This document shows, in pieces, positions 36,235 to 44,442 of a stretch of DNA of 64,000 nucleotides. The notes beneath the pieces are model-generated. The model made no database searches. It saw only the letters and a list, made by a program, of their open reading frames with translations, and was not told the origin of the DNA. The stretch comes from Solibacillus isronensis (GTDB taxonomy: Bacteria; Bacillota; Bacilli; Bacillales_A; Planococcaceae), in NCBI RefSeq assembly GCF_023715405.1, contig NZ_JAMBOC010000001.1, positions 1,426,001 through 1,490,000 on the forward strand, read 5' to 3'. Both the position numbers and the translations under genes were made by a program. The number at the start of each line of letters is the position of its first letter. The stretch's first letter is position 1.

Positions 36235-37530
36235 TTATGGATATAAACGGTTTAATAAACGTGGGAACGGAATAGATTCACGGATATGTTCTGTTCCGGA
36301 AATCCATGCAACTGTACGCTCTAACCCTAAACCGAAGCCTGAGTGAGGTACTGCACCTTGTTTACATAAATCTAAATACCATGCATATGCATCCATCGAT
36401 AAGTTATGTTGTTCTAAACGAGATTTCATTAATTCATAATCATAAATACGTTCAGAACCACCGATAATCTCACCATAGCCTTCAGGAGCGATTAAGTCTG
36501 CACATAAAACGACATCATCGCGCTCTGGGTGTGGCTGCATGTAGAACGGTTTAATACCGATCGGGTAGCATGTGATAAATACTGGTTTGTCGTAATGGTT
36601 GGCAATTGCTGTTTCGTGTGGTGCACCGAAGTCATCACCCCACTGGATATCATCAAAGCCTTGCTCATGTAAGAACTCGATCGCTTCATCATAAGAAATA
36701 CGCGGGAATGGTGCTTTCACGTTTTCAAGTTTTGATGTATCACGGCCTAGACGCTCTAAATCAAGCTTACAGTTTTTCAGTACAGATTGTACGATATGAG
36801 ATACGTATTGTTCCTGTACTTCCAAGCTTTCATCATGCTCAACAAATGCCATTTCAGGCTCGATCATCCAGAATTCGATTAAGTGACGACGTGTTTTAGA
36901 TTTTTCTGCTCGGAATGTAGGACCAAACGAGAATACTTTTCCTAATGCCATTGCAGCAGCTTCCATGTAAAGCTGACCAGATTGAGATAGGAATGCGTCT
37001 TCATCGAAATATTTTGTATGGAACAGCTCTGACGTACCTTCAGGTGAAGAACCTGTTAAGATTGGCGGATCCATTTTTGTAAAGCCATTTTCATTGAAAA
37101 ATTCATATGTTGCGCGAATAATTTCGTTACGTACTTTCATGATTGCATGTTGTTTACGAGAACGTAACCATAAGTGACGGTTATCCATTAAAAATTCTGT
37201 ACCATGCTCTTTTGGTGTAATTGGGTAGTCTTTAGCAGGACTGATTACTTCGATACCTGTAACATTTAACTCAGCACCGAAAGAAGAACGCTCGTCCGCT
37301 TTAACTTCACCAATAACATACATCGATGTTTCCTGTGTCATGCCTTTAGCTACTGCGAATAGTTCTTCGCCCACCTCTGCTTTTACAACTACACCTTGCG
37401 CAAAGCCTGAGCCATCACGTAACTGTAGGAAAGCTAATTTACCGCTAGAACGTTTGTTAGCTAACCATGTACCAATTTTTACTGTTTCGCCAATATGATT
37501 TGGCATATCTTTAATCATAATTTTTTTCAT
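36235..37530 (-). CDS. asnS: Asparaginyl-tRNA synthetase
   Basis: The 431-residue class II synthetase has an N-terminal OB-fold anticodon-binding domain ([20 protein letters not shown]..., about 1-110). The catalytic domain has motif 2 [21 protein letters not shown] near 215 and motif 3 [15 protein letters not shown] near 400. It charges tRNA-Asn. ATG 37530 has GGAGGACTTT before it; the frame's upstream TTG overlaps that site. It follows aspB by 32 bp, so the two are co-transcribed. No T-box leader is visible at this junction. Confidence 0.96.
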   Translation of the reverse strand: MKKIMIKDMPNHIGETVKIGTWLANKRSSGKLAFLQLRDGSGFAQGVVVKAEVGEELFAVAKGMTQETSMYVIGEVKADERSSFGAELNVTGIEVISPAKDYPITPKEHGTEFLMDNRHLWLRSRKQHAIMKVRNEIIRATYEFFNENGFTKMDPPILTGSSPEGTSELFHTKYFDEDAFLSQSGQLYMEAAAMALGKVFSFGPTFRAEKSKTRRHLIEFWMIEPEMAFVEHDESLEVQEQYVSHIVQSVLKNCKLDLERLGRDTSKLENVKAPFPRISYDEAIEFLHEQGFDDIQWGDDFGAPHETAIANHYDKPVFITCYPIGIKPFYMQPHPERDDVVLCADLIAPEGYGEIIGGSERIYDYELMKSRLEQHNLSMDAYAWYLDLCKQGAVPHSGFGLGLERTVAWISGTEHIRESIPFPRLLNRLYP

Positions 37531-37562
37531 AAAGTCCTCCAAAGCTTATGTTGCAAGGACGC

Positions 37563-38756
37563 TTAATCTTGCCATTTTGCTTTAACAAAGGCATCGATTC
37601 GGCGAACTGCTTCTTCTAATAATTCTAAAGATGTCGCATACGATAAACGTATTGTCGCTGGGGCACCAAATCCTGAACCTGGAATGACCGCAACATTTGC
37701 TTCTGTTAATAGTGCCGATACAAAATCGTCCACTGAAGTATAGCCTGTTTTCTCGGCTGTTTCCGAAACATCCGGCAATAAGTAGAAAGCACCTTGTGGT
37801 TTTAATACTTTCACACCAGGAATTGCTGCTAATTTCGGGAAAATCGCTTCTAAACGTGATTCAAACGCTTGTCTCATCTTTTCTACTGCATCCTGCGAGC
37901 CGTTATATGCTTCAATCGTTGCATATTGTGCTGTTGTTGTTGCATTTGAAGTAGAGTGAGATGCTAAATCCGTCATCGCTTTAATGATTGTCGCGTCACC
38001 AGCTGCGTAGCCAATGCGCCATCCTGTCATAGAGTGAGATTTTGCAACACCGTTCACAACAATTGTACGTGCTTTCACTGCGTCTGAAACTTCCGCAATT
38101 GAATAATGCTCTATTCCATTGTAAACAAGCTTTTCATAAATTTCATCTGAAACGATTAAAATATCCTTTTCTTCTGCCACTTGTGCAAGCTCAGCCAATT
38201 CTTCCTTCGAATAAATCATACCGGAAGGATTGGACGGTGAGTTAATAATCACCGCTTTTGTTTTCTCTGTAATGGCATTACGTAGTTGCTGTGCTGTAAT
38301 TTTAAAGTTCTGTTCCTGTGTTCCTTCCACATATACAGGAACACCGCCAGCAAGCTTCACTTGTTCAGGGTAAGATACCCAGTAAGGAATTGGGATAATT
38401 ACTTCATCGCCCTCATTTAAAATAACTTGGAACAATGTATACAGAACGTGTTTTGCTCCGACACCAACGATTATCTCATTTGCTTTGTATGTAAGATTAT
38501 TGTCTCGAGCCAATTTATCAATAATTGCTTTCTTTAAAGCAGGTAAACCTCCAGCCGGTGTATATTTTGTCAGTCCAGCATCCATCGATTGTTTTGCCGC
38601 ATTTAAAATATTCTCCGGTGTATTAAAGTCCGGCTCCCCTGCACCTAAACCAATTACATCAATACCTTGCTCCTTTAACTCTTTCGCTTTAGCTGTAATC
38701 GCTAAAGTAGAAGATGGTGTTAAAGTTTTTACACGATTTGCCAACAATTGTTTCAT
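37563..38756 (-). CDS. aspB: Aspartate aminotransferase
   Basis: The 397-residue fold type I PLP aminotransferase (class I, gamma subgroup) has the PLP lysine in VVNGVAKSHSMTGWRIGYAAG (GVAKSHSMTGWR core, near residue 236). The substrate-binding Arg lies in TIRLSYATS near 374, and NSPSNPSGMIYSKEEL is present. It makes aspartate from oxaloacetate. ATG 38756 has GGAGAGAGCAAC upstream. It lies between ypmB and asnS, as in Bacillus subtilis. Confidence 0.95.
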   Translation of the reverse strand: MKQLLANRVKTLTPSSTLAITAKAKELKEQGIDVIGLGAGEPDFNTPENILNAAKQSMDAGLTKYTPAGGLPALKKAIIDKLARDNNLTYKANEIIVGVGAKHVLYTLFQVILNEGDEVIIPIPYWVSYPEQVKLAGGVPVYVEGTQEQNFKITAQQLRNAITEKTKAVIINSPSNPSGMIYSKEELAELAQVAEEKDILIVSDEIYEKLVYNGIEHYSIAEVSDAVKARTIVVNGVAKSHSMTGWRIGYAAGDATIIKAMTDLASHSTSNATTTAQYATIEAYNGSQDAVEKMRQAFESRLEAIFPKLAAIPGVKVLKPQGAFYLLPDVSETAEKTGYTSVDDFVSALLTEANVAVIPGSGFGAPATIRLSYATSLELLEEAVRRIDAFVKAKWQD

Positions 38757-38769
38757 GTTGCTCTCTCCT

Positions 38770-39252
38770 CTACAAATTCAATATGCGTTTCCACCATTGC
38801 CCATCTTCAAATAGAAGATAGACATAATTCAAGCTGCCGGATTCATTTTTATAGGTAATTTCCCATACTGGACCCGGCTCCTCGAATCCTAACTTCATAT
38901 GAAGAATCTCTTTCGCAGCAGTATCTTCCTGAAAAACAGACAACGCCTTTTCTTCAGTGATGCCATCTGCTAAAAATACTTCCTGCATTGAATTCTCATC
39001 TAAACTCATCGGGACGAAGACTGCCTTTTCCTTCCCATACTCATCCACTCCGAAAACAGTGACATATGGCTTATTCCCATTGTAAACATAGGAATCATCA
39101 ACAACAGCAAGTGCTTTCGTATCCAGCGCAAAACTTTCCGCCTTTTGTTCTATTTCACTAAACGGTGCATTGGCCTTCCAAAATACGAACACTGAAATAA
39201 CAAGCGACAAAGATAAAATAAAGACAACCGAAAAGATAATCCAGTTTTTCAT
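38770..39252 (-). CDS. YpmB-like membrane-anchored protein (DUF5590)
   Basis: The 160-residue protein has one N-terminal transmembrane helix (about residues 3-25, IIFSVVFILSLSLVISVFVF) and an extracytoplasmic domain with two PepSY-like repeats (YVYNGNKPYVTVFGVDEYG and VWEITYKNESG). It corresponds to YpmB by size, topology and position between dinG and aspB. The function is unknown. ATG 39252 follows AAGGTG at 6 nt. Confidence 0.82.
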   Translation of the reverse strand: MKNWIIFSVVFILSLSLVISVFVFWKANAPFSEIEQKAESFALDTKALAVVDDSYVYNGNKPYVTVFGVDEYGKEKAVFVPMSLDENSMQEVFLADGITEEKALSVFQEDTAAKEILHMKLGFEEPGPVWEITYKNESGSLNYVYLLFEDGQWWKRILNL

Positions 39253-39328
39253 AACTGCACCTTGCAATCCGATGTATTTGTATGTTGTTTAAAGTTTTGT
39301 TTCATTTTTGTCAACCTGCTTTCCTTCC

Positions 39329-42115
39329 TCATCGTTTTTCATTATACCAATTTCCTAAGCTTTGCACCATACTGTGTAGAGGCAGTTTTTGTATAGAAAT
39401 TGGCGGTAATGACTCGATAAACTGTTGTCCGTATGATTTCGTTTCAATCCGTCGATCCAAAACGATAAATACCCCTTTATCATGGCTGGAACGAATTAAT
39501 CGGCCGAATCCTTGCTTGAACCGGATAATGGCATCCGGCAGGGCCAGTTCTGTAAAGGAATTGCGCCCTTGCTGCGTTATATAATTAGCCCGCGCTTTAA
39601 ACGCTGGTTCTTCCGGTGAAGAAAACGGCAGCCTTACAACAATGACCGCAGACAGACCGTCGCCCGGTACATCGACCCCTTCCCAGAAGCTGTTCGTTCC
39701 GAATAATACGGAATGATTAAACTTTTGGAAAGACTTTAATAATCGCATACGGCTTCCGGATGTCACACCTTGTGCAAAAATCATATAGTCGCTTAACAAT
39801 TCACTTTCCTGTATAAGGTTGACTGTTTTACGCAGCATGTCCTGTGACGTGAATAAAACAAAGCATCTTCCATTCGTCATGCGCACTGTATTTGTAACGG
39901 CATGTGCAACCTCTTCGATATACTCAGACTGTGAAACGGCCTGAATGTCAGGCATGTCATTGACAATATACACTTCTGCCCCGTCATAATAACTCGGGTC
40001 CGCATGCAGCTTTTCAATCGGGATCATCGGATTGATCCCAAGCTGGTTCGTAATAAAACGCTCATTACTTGGTACTGTTAACGTACCGGATGTCCAGACA
40101 ATGCCGCTTTTTTCACGGATCGGATCAAAAAGTTTCCTGATTGTTGATGTCACTTCAATCGGTTTTTTATAGAGCTGGATACTGCCAGGTACACTGCGCT
40201 GGTCCAACTCAAGCCAGCATGAATAGTCAGGATTTTCACTTAAAAATACATCATCCCATTCTGCCAGTTTTATTGTAAACTCATTGACGATATACTGCCA
40301 TTGCTCAATTAAATATTCATGCTCCGGTGCAAGCTCTTCCACACTTGAAGTAAACTTCCGGATAAGCTCGGTCGCTTCATCCACCCATTGCTGCACAGTG
40401 AGTGAAACTTTTATTAAAACTTCACGACCTAATTTCAATTCAGAAATGAACACTTCGATTTTCTGAAGTTGCTTAGTCTGGTGATGATGCGCTTCTTTCA
40501 CTCCTCGAAGCAATGCCGTCATTGCCGTATCAAATGCATTGACCATTTGAATATAGCGCTTTTCCAGCTGATCAAGTGTTTGATAATTCAACAACTGTTT
40601 TTTTATTGCTACTCGACGGATCTTATAAAATAGCTGTTCATCTTCCTGTATACCAATTTGTCCAAATAAATATTTCCAATTCATATAAGTGAATATTTTT
40701 TCGTGCTGATTGATTGCAGCTTGTATAAACTGATGGGCCTCATCGATTACCCAGCCGCCTAATGAATTAAAAATCTGTTCATTGCGTACAAGATCACTGA
40801 GCAGCATCGCATGGTTTGTCACAATAATGTCCGCCTGGCGACTATTTTGAATTGCACGTGAATAAAAATCATAAAGTGGCATTGTCGTTTTCGGCAATGC
40901 GGTCTTTCGGATTTTATCAATGAGCAGCTGGCCACCACCCGACACATTCAGTTCACTTAAATCACCCGTCTCCGTTTTCGAAAGCCAGATAAGTGTTTGC
41001 AGTACTGTAAATGTCTGATCATATGAAACATCCTGTGTCTTAAGCTCTTTCTCGAACTTTTCGACGTCGATATAATGATTCATCCCTTTTAACAAGGTCA
41101 TTTTAATCGGCTGCCCAAGCGCCTGTTCCAATATCGGAATATCATTTTGCATAAGCTGATCCAGCAAATGGGAAGTATACGTACTGATTCCTATTTTCTG
41201 ATTTGTTTTTTTAGCATAATAAATCGACGGCACTAAATAACCCATTGTTTTTCCGATTCCCGTTGATGCTTCAATGACATGTTCCGCCTTTGCGTTGAAT
41301 GCATGCCATATGCTGTCCATCATTTGAAACTGCTGCGGGCGCTCTTCAAAATCGGGAATCCCTTTTAATAATAAGGCCATCTTTTCATCTGTCGTTTGCG
41401 GGTAAACAAGTTCATCTCCATCACTTTTTGGCGTCGGTGCCATTTTGCGGATGGCGATTTTACGGTAAAAGACATGCCCTTCATCCGTTAATGCTTTATT
41501 GCGTTTAATGACAAGCGCATCAAAAAACAGCTGGGACAAGTCTGTTCTCAAACGGAAAGAACGTTTATGCAATTGCTCCAAAGTAACGAGCGGCAATGTT
41601 AACAGCTCTTCCCAACAATGTTTAAGCAGGTACGCTGTCGCGAGTGCATCGTCATCCGCGCGGTGTGCACTTTGCAGCTCGATATGAAAATCATTCGCTA
41701 AATCCGATAATTTGTAGCTTAACGACATCGGGAACAAAATTTTAGTCAATTCAACCGTGTCGATTTTCTTTCCGTGCCATTTCGATATTCCGGCACGGTT
41801 AAACTCCGCCTGTAAAAAGTTCAAGTCAAAATCTGTATTATGGGCTACAAATACAGCCCCTTCAAGCAGCTCATAAATATAATCCGCATGCGCTTCAAAT
41901 GGTAAAGCATCTTTTACATCTTCGTCTGTAATATTAGTTAAATCCTGTATAAATAACGGAATCGGTTTTCCCGGATTAATAAATTTAGAATATTTTTTAA
42001 CGATTTCCCAACCTTGCATAATGACAATGGCGATTTGAATCATACGGTCGCCGCTTGCAGGGGAATGCCCTGTTGTTTCAATGTCGACAATCGCATATTT
42101 TTGACTTTCCTTCAT
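39329..42115 (-). CDS. dinG: DinG: DnaQ-type 3' exonuclease fused to XPD-like helicase
   Basis: The 928-residue fusion has an N-terminal DEDDh exonuclease (about 1-170) with AIVDIETTGHS, VAHNTDFDLNFL and SAHRADDDALATAYL, then a helicase. Helicase motifs are ASTGIGKTMGYL near 285, VIDEAHQF near 458 and GFGRLIRSSHDKG near 880. The Fe-S cysteines of YoaA-type enzymes are absent. In Firmicutes this fusion acts as a 3'-5' exonuclease and helicase activity is doubtful (family knowledge). The start ATG 42115 has only a weak GAAGAA site. ypmB follows 76 bp downstream. In Bacillus subtilis panD is the upstream neighbour; here it is 4.5 kb away. Confidence 0.94.
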   Translation of the reverse strand: MKESQKYAIVDIETTGHSPASGDRMIQIAIVIMQGWEIVKKYSKFINPGKPIPLFIQDLTNITDEDVKDALPFEAHADYIYELLEGAVFVAHNTDFDLNFLQAEFNRAGISKWHGKKIDTVELTKILFPMSLSYKLSDLANDFHIELQSAHRADDDALATAYLLKHCWEELLTLPLVTLEQLHKRSFRLRTDLSQLFFDALVIKRNKALTDEGHVFYRKIAIRKMAPTPKSDGDELVYPQTTDEKMALLLKGIPDFEERPQQFQMMDSIWHAFNAKAEHVIEASTGIGKTMGYLVPSIYYAKKTNQKIGISTYTSHLLDQLMQNDIPILEQALGQPIKMTLLKGMNHYIDVEKFEKELKTQDVSYDQTFTVLQTLIWLSKTETGDLSELNVSGGGQLLIDKIRKTALPKTTMPLYDFYSRAIQNSRQADIIVTNHAMLLSDLVRNEQIFNSLGGWVIDEAHQFIQAAINQHEKIFTYMNWKYLFGQIGIQEDEQLFYKIRRVAIKKQLLNYQTLDQLEKRYIQMVNAFDTAMTALLRGVKEAHHHQTKQLQKIEVFISELKLGREVLIKVSLTVQQWVDEATELIRKFTSSVEELAPEHEYLIEQWQYIVNEFTIKLAEWDDVFLSENPDYSCWLELDQRSVPGSIQLYKKPIEVTSTIRKLFDPIREKSGIVWTSGTLTVPSNERFITNQLGINPMIPIEKLHADPSYYDGAEVYIVNDMPDIQAVSQSEYIEEVAHAVTNTVRMTNGRCFVLFTSQDMLRKTVNLIQESELLSDYMIFAQGVTSGSRMRLLKSFQKFNHSVLFGTNSFWEGVDVPGDGLSAVIVVRLPFSSPEEPAFKARANYITQQGRNSFTELALPDAIIRFKQGFGRLIRSSHDKGVFIVLDRRIETKSYGQQFIESLPPISIQKLPLHSMVQSLGNWYNEKR

Positions 42116-42258
42116 TTTTCTTCAACTCACAGTTCAAGTAATATAACGGCATTTTATCATACTGGAGGTGATGAGGTCATGTAATTGGATAGAACGGCTG
42201 AAACGTGGAGGTGGAATGCTGCGTTCGTAAATATAGAGTTAGAGCCGATATATGAACG

Positions 42259-42450
42259 TTCTAAAAGTTCTAATATATTTTAAAATCATCTAATAAAATT
42301 TTATTTATTCTAATAAAGCCACGATTTTCTAATATAACCGCTAACTGTTCTAAAATAAGTCCCGTTTGTGCTAATATCCTTTCCGGTTATTCGAATATCC
42401 ATCCAAGTTTTCTAATATATCCCTAAATGTTCTAATAAAATTTAAGGGCA
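42259..42450 (+). repeat. Phased TTCTAATA intergenic repeat array C
   Basis: Units begin at 42268, 42288, 42308, 42327, 42348, 42369, 42390, 42410 and 42430, with one extra offset copy at 42259. Steps are 20, 20, 19, 21, 21, 21, 20 and 20 bp. Most begin TTCTAAT; variants are ATCTAAT, TTCTAAA, TGCTAAT and TTCGAAT. The last two units contain CCCTAAATGTTCTAATAAAA, identical to array A. It lies upstream of dinG. Confidence 0.85.
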
Positions 42451-42470
42451 CCTCTACTTTATTTGGCGAC

Positions 42471-42636
42471 AAAAAAACCTAGTGCCGCCTCAAGGACAAC
42501 ACTAGGTTAATATACTATGTATAGGTGTGCAGGGGCTCATCTCCCTGCACAATTCAAAAGCTTCCCAGCAAATCCGTGCTGTTGGTGGAGGCTTTTGTTG
42601 TGAAGACTAAATCTTCACCGAGGTTTTGGCACCTAA
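42471..42636 (-). ncRNA. Structured small RNA candidate with own promoter and terminator
   Basis: On the minus strand a promoter-like pair precedes an RNA of about 165 nt with nested perfect helices. The closing helix pairs 42630-42635 with 42522-42527, extendable outward. The first hairpin is 42600-42618 (GTGAAGA / TCTTCAC). The second is 42555-42597 (CAAAAGC / GCTTTTG with inner CAGCA / TGCTG). The third is 42527-42550 (GTGCAGGG / CCCTGCAC). The RNA ends in a 9-bp terminator, AACCTAGTG / CACTAGGTT, with seven U. It carries no convincing ORF. I do not recognise a known riboswitch, 6S, T-box or SRP signature. It lies between the antiporter 3' end and array C, and no gene directly follows the terminator, which favours a free RNA. 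Confidence 0.6.
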
Positions 42637-42641
42637 AACAT

Positions 42642-42670
42642 AGAATACAACAATTTGAGGAATCATTCAA
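42642..42670 (-). promoter_or_regulatory. Promoter of the structured RNA
   Basis: TTGAAT (42670-42665), 17-bp spacer, TATTCT (42647-42642) on the minus strand, just after the antiporter stop codon. Confidence 0.5.
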
Positions 42671-42675
42671 CTAGA

Positions 42676-43824
42676 TTAATCAATTAAATTTGAACGATTT
42701 CCGAAAATACCTTTTAACATTGGTGGTGTAACCAACGTTGTAATAATAATTACGATTACCATTGGTGTATAATCTTCCGCCGGCAGCAATCCGCTTGATA
42801 ATCCCATACCCGCGAGAATCAGTGCAACTTCACCACGAGAAATCATCCCGGCACCGATACCTGTTGAAGATTTCCAGCTGAAGCCTGCCAATTTTGCACC
42901 AAGACCAGAACCGATAAGCTTCGATATAATTGCCACGATCGAGAAAATCACTAAGAACCAGATATTTCCTGTAATTCCAGCGAATGTAACGGACAATCCG
43001 ATACTTACGAAGAAGAATGGCACAAATAACCCGTTTGCAATCGGTTCTACTTTATGTTCGACTGTATCTTTAAATGGAGTACGTCCAATCGCAATACCGA
43101 TAAAGAACGCTCCGATAATTGTAGCAATACCAAAATAATGTTCTCCTATGTAAGCTAAAGCAAAACATGCAACAAGTGCTCCGCTTAACAGGGCCTCCGT
43201 TACCTTCAGGCGGCTAAACAGTTTTAAGAATGTCGGAATCACCCATATCATTACAACAGCCAATAGAACAAAAAAGAATACTTTTCCGCCGATTAATGCT
43301 GGAATCGAAACATCATCCCCTACAAGGAAACTCATTGCAATTGCAATTAACACAACGACGATAATATCATCCAGTACAGCAGCTCCTAGCAAAGTAGAAC
43401 CTTCCTTACTCTTCAGCCAACCAATTTCACTTAATGTCTGAACCGAAATACTTACAGATGTAGCGGCTAATGTTAATCCGATGAAAATCGCCTGACCTTG
43501 TGTAAGGCCAAATGCCAATGCTAACGGATAACTCATTGCAATCGGTAAAATGACACCGCCAATTGCTACGAAAATTGCCCCCTTCATATTTGCATTTAAA
43601 TCTTCCAGGTCTGTTTCCAAACCGGCTAAAAACATTAATAAAATTACCCCTATTTGACTGAATGTTTGCATAATTTCATTGTCAGTAATCCAGCCAAGCA
43701 TTGCAGGACCGATAATGATACCGATCAGAATTTTACCGAGTACTGAAGGCTGGCCTAAACGTACTGATAAATGTCCTGCGAGTTTAGTAGCCAATAGTAC
43801 GATAACAATTTGAAAAATAAACAT
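42676..43824 (-). CDS. CPA2-type Na+(K+)/H+ antiporter, GerN/NapA-like
   Basis: The 382-residue membrane protein has about 12 hydrophobic segments and ends soon after the last, without an RCK/TrkA domain. Motifs of the CPA2 family are visible: LMFLAGLETDLEDL near 70, the ion-binding LGAAVLDDIIVVV near 150 (paired Asp), and GMISRGEVALILAG near 330. The closest known types are GerN of Bacillus cereus and NapA, which exchange Na+ (or K+) for H+. ATG 43824 has AAGGGGG at 6 nt; a 20-codon upstream extension covers a hairpin and is unlikely to be translated. The short leader ends in a terminator-like hairpin. Confidence 0.88.
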   Translation of the reverse strand: MFIFQIVIVLLATKLAGHLSVRLGQPSVLGKILIGIIIGPAMLGWITDNEIMQTFSQIGVILLMFLAGLETDLEDLNANMKGAIFVAIGGVILPIAMSYPLALAFGLTQGQAIFIGLTLAATSVSISVQTLSEIGWLKSKEGSTLLGAAVLDDIIVVVLIAIAMSFLVGDDVSIPALIGGKVFFFVLLAVVMIWVIPTFLKLFSRLKVTEALLSGALVACFALAYIGEHYFGIATIIGAFFIGIAIGRTPFKDTVEHKVEPIANGLFVPFFFVSIGLSVTFAGITGNIWFLVIFSIVAIISKLIGSGLGAKLAGFSWKSSTGIGAGMISRGEVALILAGMGLSSGLLPAEDYTPMVIVIIITTLVTPPMLKGIFGNRSNLID

Positions 43825-43844
43825 AATATCCCCCTTTTCCATAC

Positions 43845-43887
43845 AAAAAGGCATGAAGGAGCCAGATTTGACTGACTCCACCATGCC
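43845..43887 (-). terminator. Terminator-like hairpin in the antiporter leader
   Basis: GGCATG / CATGCC and inner GGAG / CTCC form a two-part stem followed on the minus strand by TTTTT, only 21 nt before the ATG. It lies inside the transcript if the promoter at 43911-43939 is used, so it may be an attenuator. Confidence 0.6.
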
Positions 43888-43910
43888 GTGCTTCGTATAA
43901 GATTAGCTTT

Positions 43911-43939
43911 ATTTTAAACAATAAAAAAAGAAAAAGCAA
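43911..43939 (-). promoter_or_regulatory. Promoter of the antiporter gene
   Basis: TTGCTT (43939-43934), 17-bp spacer, TAAAAT (43916-43911). The start would fall near 43904, giving an 80-nt leader. Confidence 0.55.
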
Positions 43940-43990
43940 TAACATTTTATCATTATCTGAATATTTCTTATACATAAACAAAGAGATAGA

Positions 43991-44329
43991 TTAGAAAAAA
44001 CCCGGTAAAACCTCTCGCTGAAAATACTGATTTTTTCTAAGCCATACATTTAAAATATGCCGATGTGTCAGCAGTTTTCTCCGTGAAGCATGCCTTTTTT
44101 GCGCTTCCTGCAGACTTTCGAGCAATATACGCGTTTCCGTCAGACATTGTTCCGGGTCAGTAATCACTTTTAATGCCGGACTAATAAGACCATGTTCCTG
44201 CAGTAGCGCGAGCACCTTAGCAAACTCTTGTCCCATCGCAATATAGTTTTCTTCTATATTAAAATCAATACATTGATATAATGTGTTTTCCACTTCTTTT
44301 TCTACAAGCTCCATTGACTGATTTTTCAT
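43991..44329 (-). CDS. Hypothetical protein
   Basis: The 112-residue soluble protein is predicted mostly helical (MKNQSMELVEKEVENTLYQC...). It has a central LLESLQEAQKRHASRRKLL basic helix and ends REVLPGFF. I do not recognise it. It has a good start: ATG 44329 with GAGGTGACAT before it. It is flanked by the antiporter (with its own promoter) and the dihydrolipoyl dehydrogenase terminator, so it is probably a single-gene unit. It belongs to the block that separates dinG from panD. Confidence 0.6.
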   Translation of the reverse strand: MKNQSMELVEKEVENTLYQCIDFNIEENYIAMGQEFAKVLALLQEHGLISPALKVITDPEQCLTETRILLESLQEAQKRHASRRKLLTHRHILNVWLRKNQYFQREVLPGFF

Positions 44330-44404
44330 ATGTCACCTCATGTTGGAATTGTATACAACAAGTATAGTAGAATTCAGCACAATAAAAAAGAAATTGGATT
44401 GAAA

Positions 44405-44437
44405 AAAGCTACGGTACATCTCAACTGCACCGTAGCA
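44405..44437 (-). terminator. Terminator after the dihydrolipoyl dehydrogenase gene
   Basis: GCTACGGTGCA / TGTACCGTAGC stem, then TTTTTT on the minus strand. Confidence 0.9.
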
Positions 44438-44442
44438 ACAAG

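Noticed and set aside
20495..42115. The two DinG-family genes as recent duplicates
   Set aside because: They differ in architecture (Fe-S cysteines without exonuclease versus exonuclease without cysteines), so they are distinct subfamilies.
10614..42450. TTCTAATA arrays as CRISPR
   Set aside because: The conserved part is only 7-9 nt, period is about 21 bp, spacers are not of uniform 30-40 nt, and no cas genes are nearby.
42471..42640. Structured RNA as 6S RNA, T-box, SRP RNA or tmRNA
   Set aside because: No T-box AGGGTGG core, no tmRNA or SRP conserved blocks, and three separate hairpins instead of the long bubble-bearing rod of 6S.
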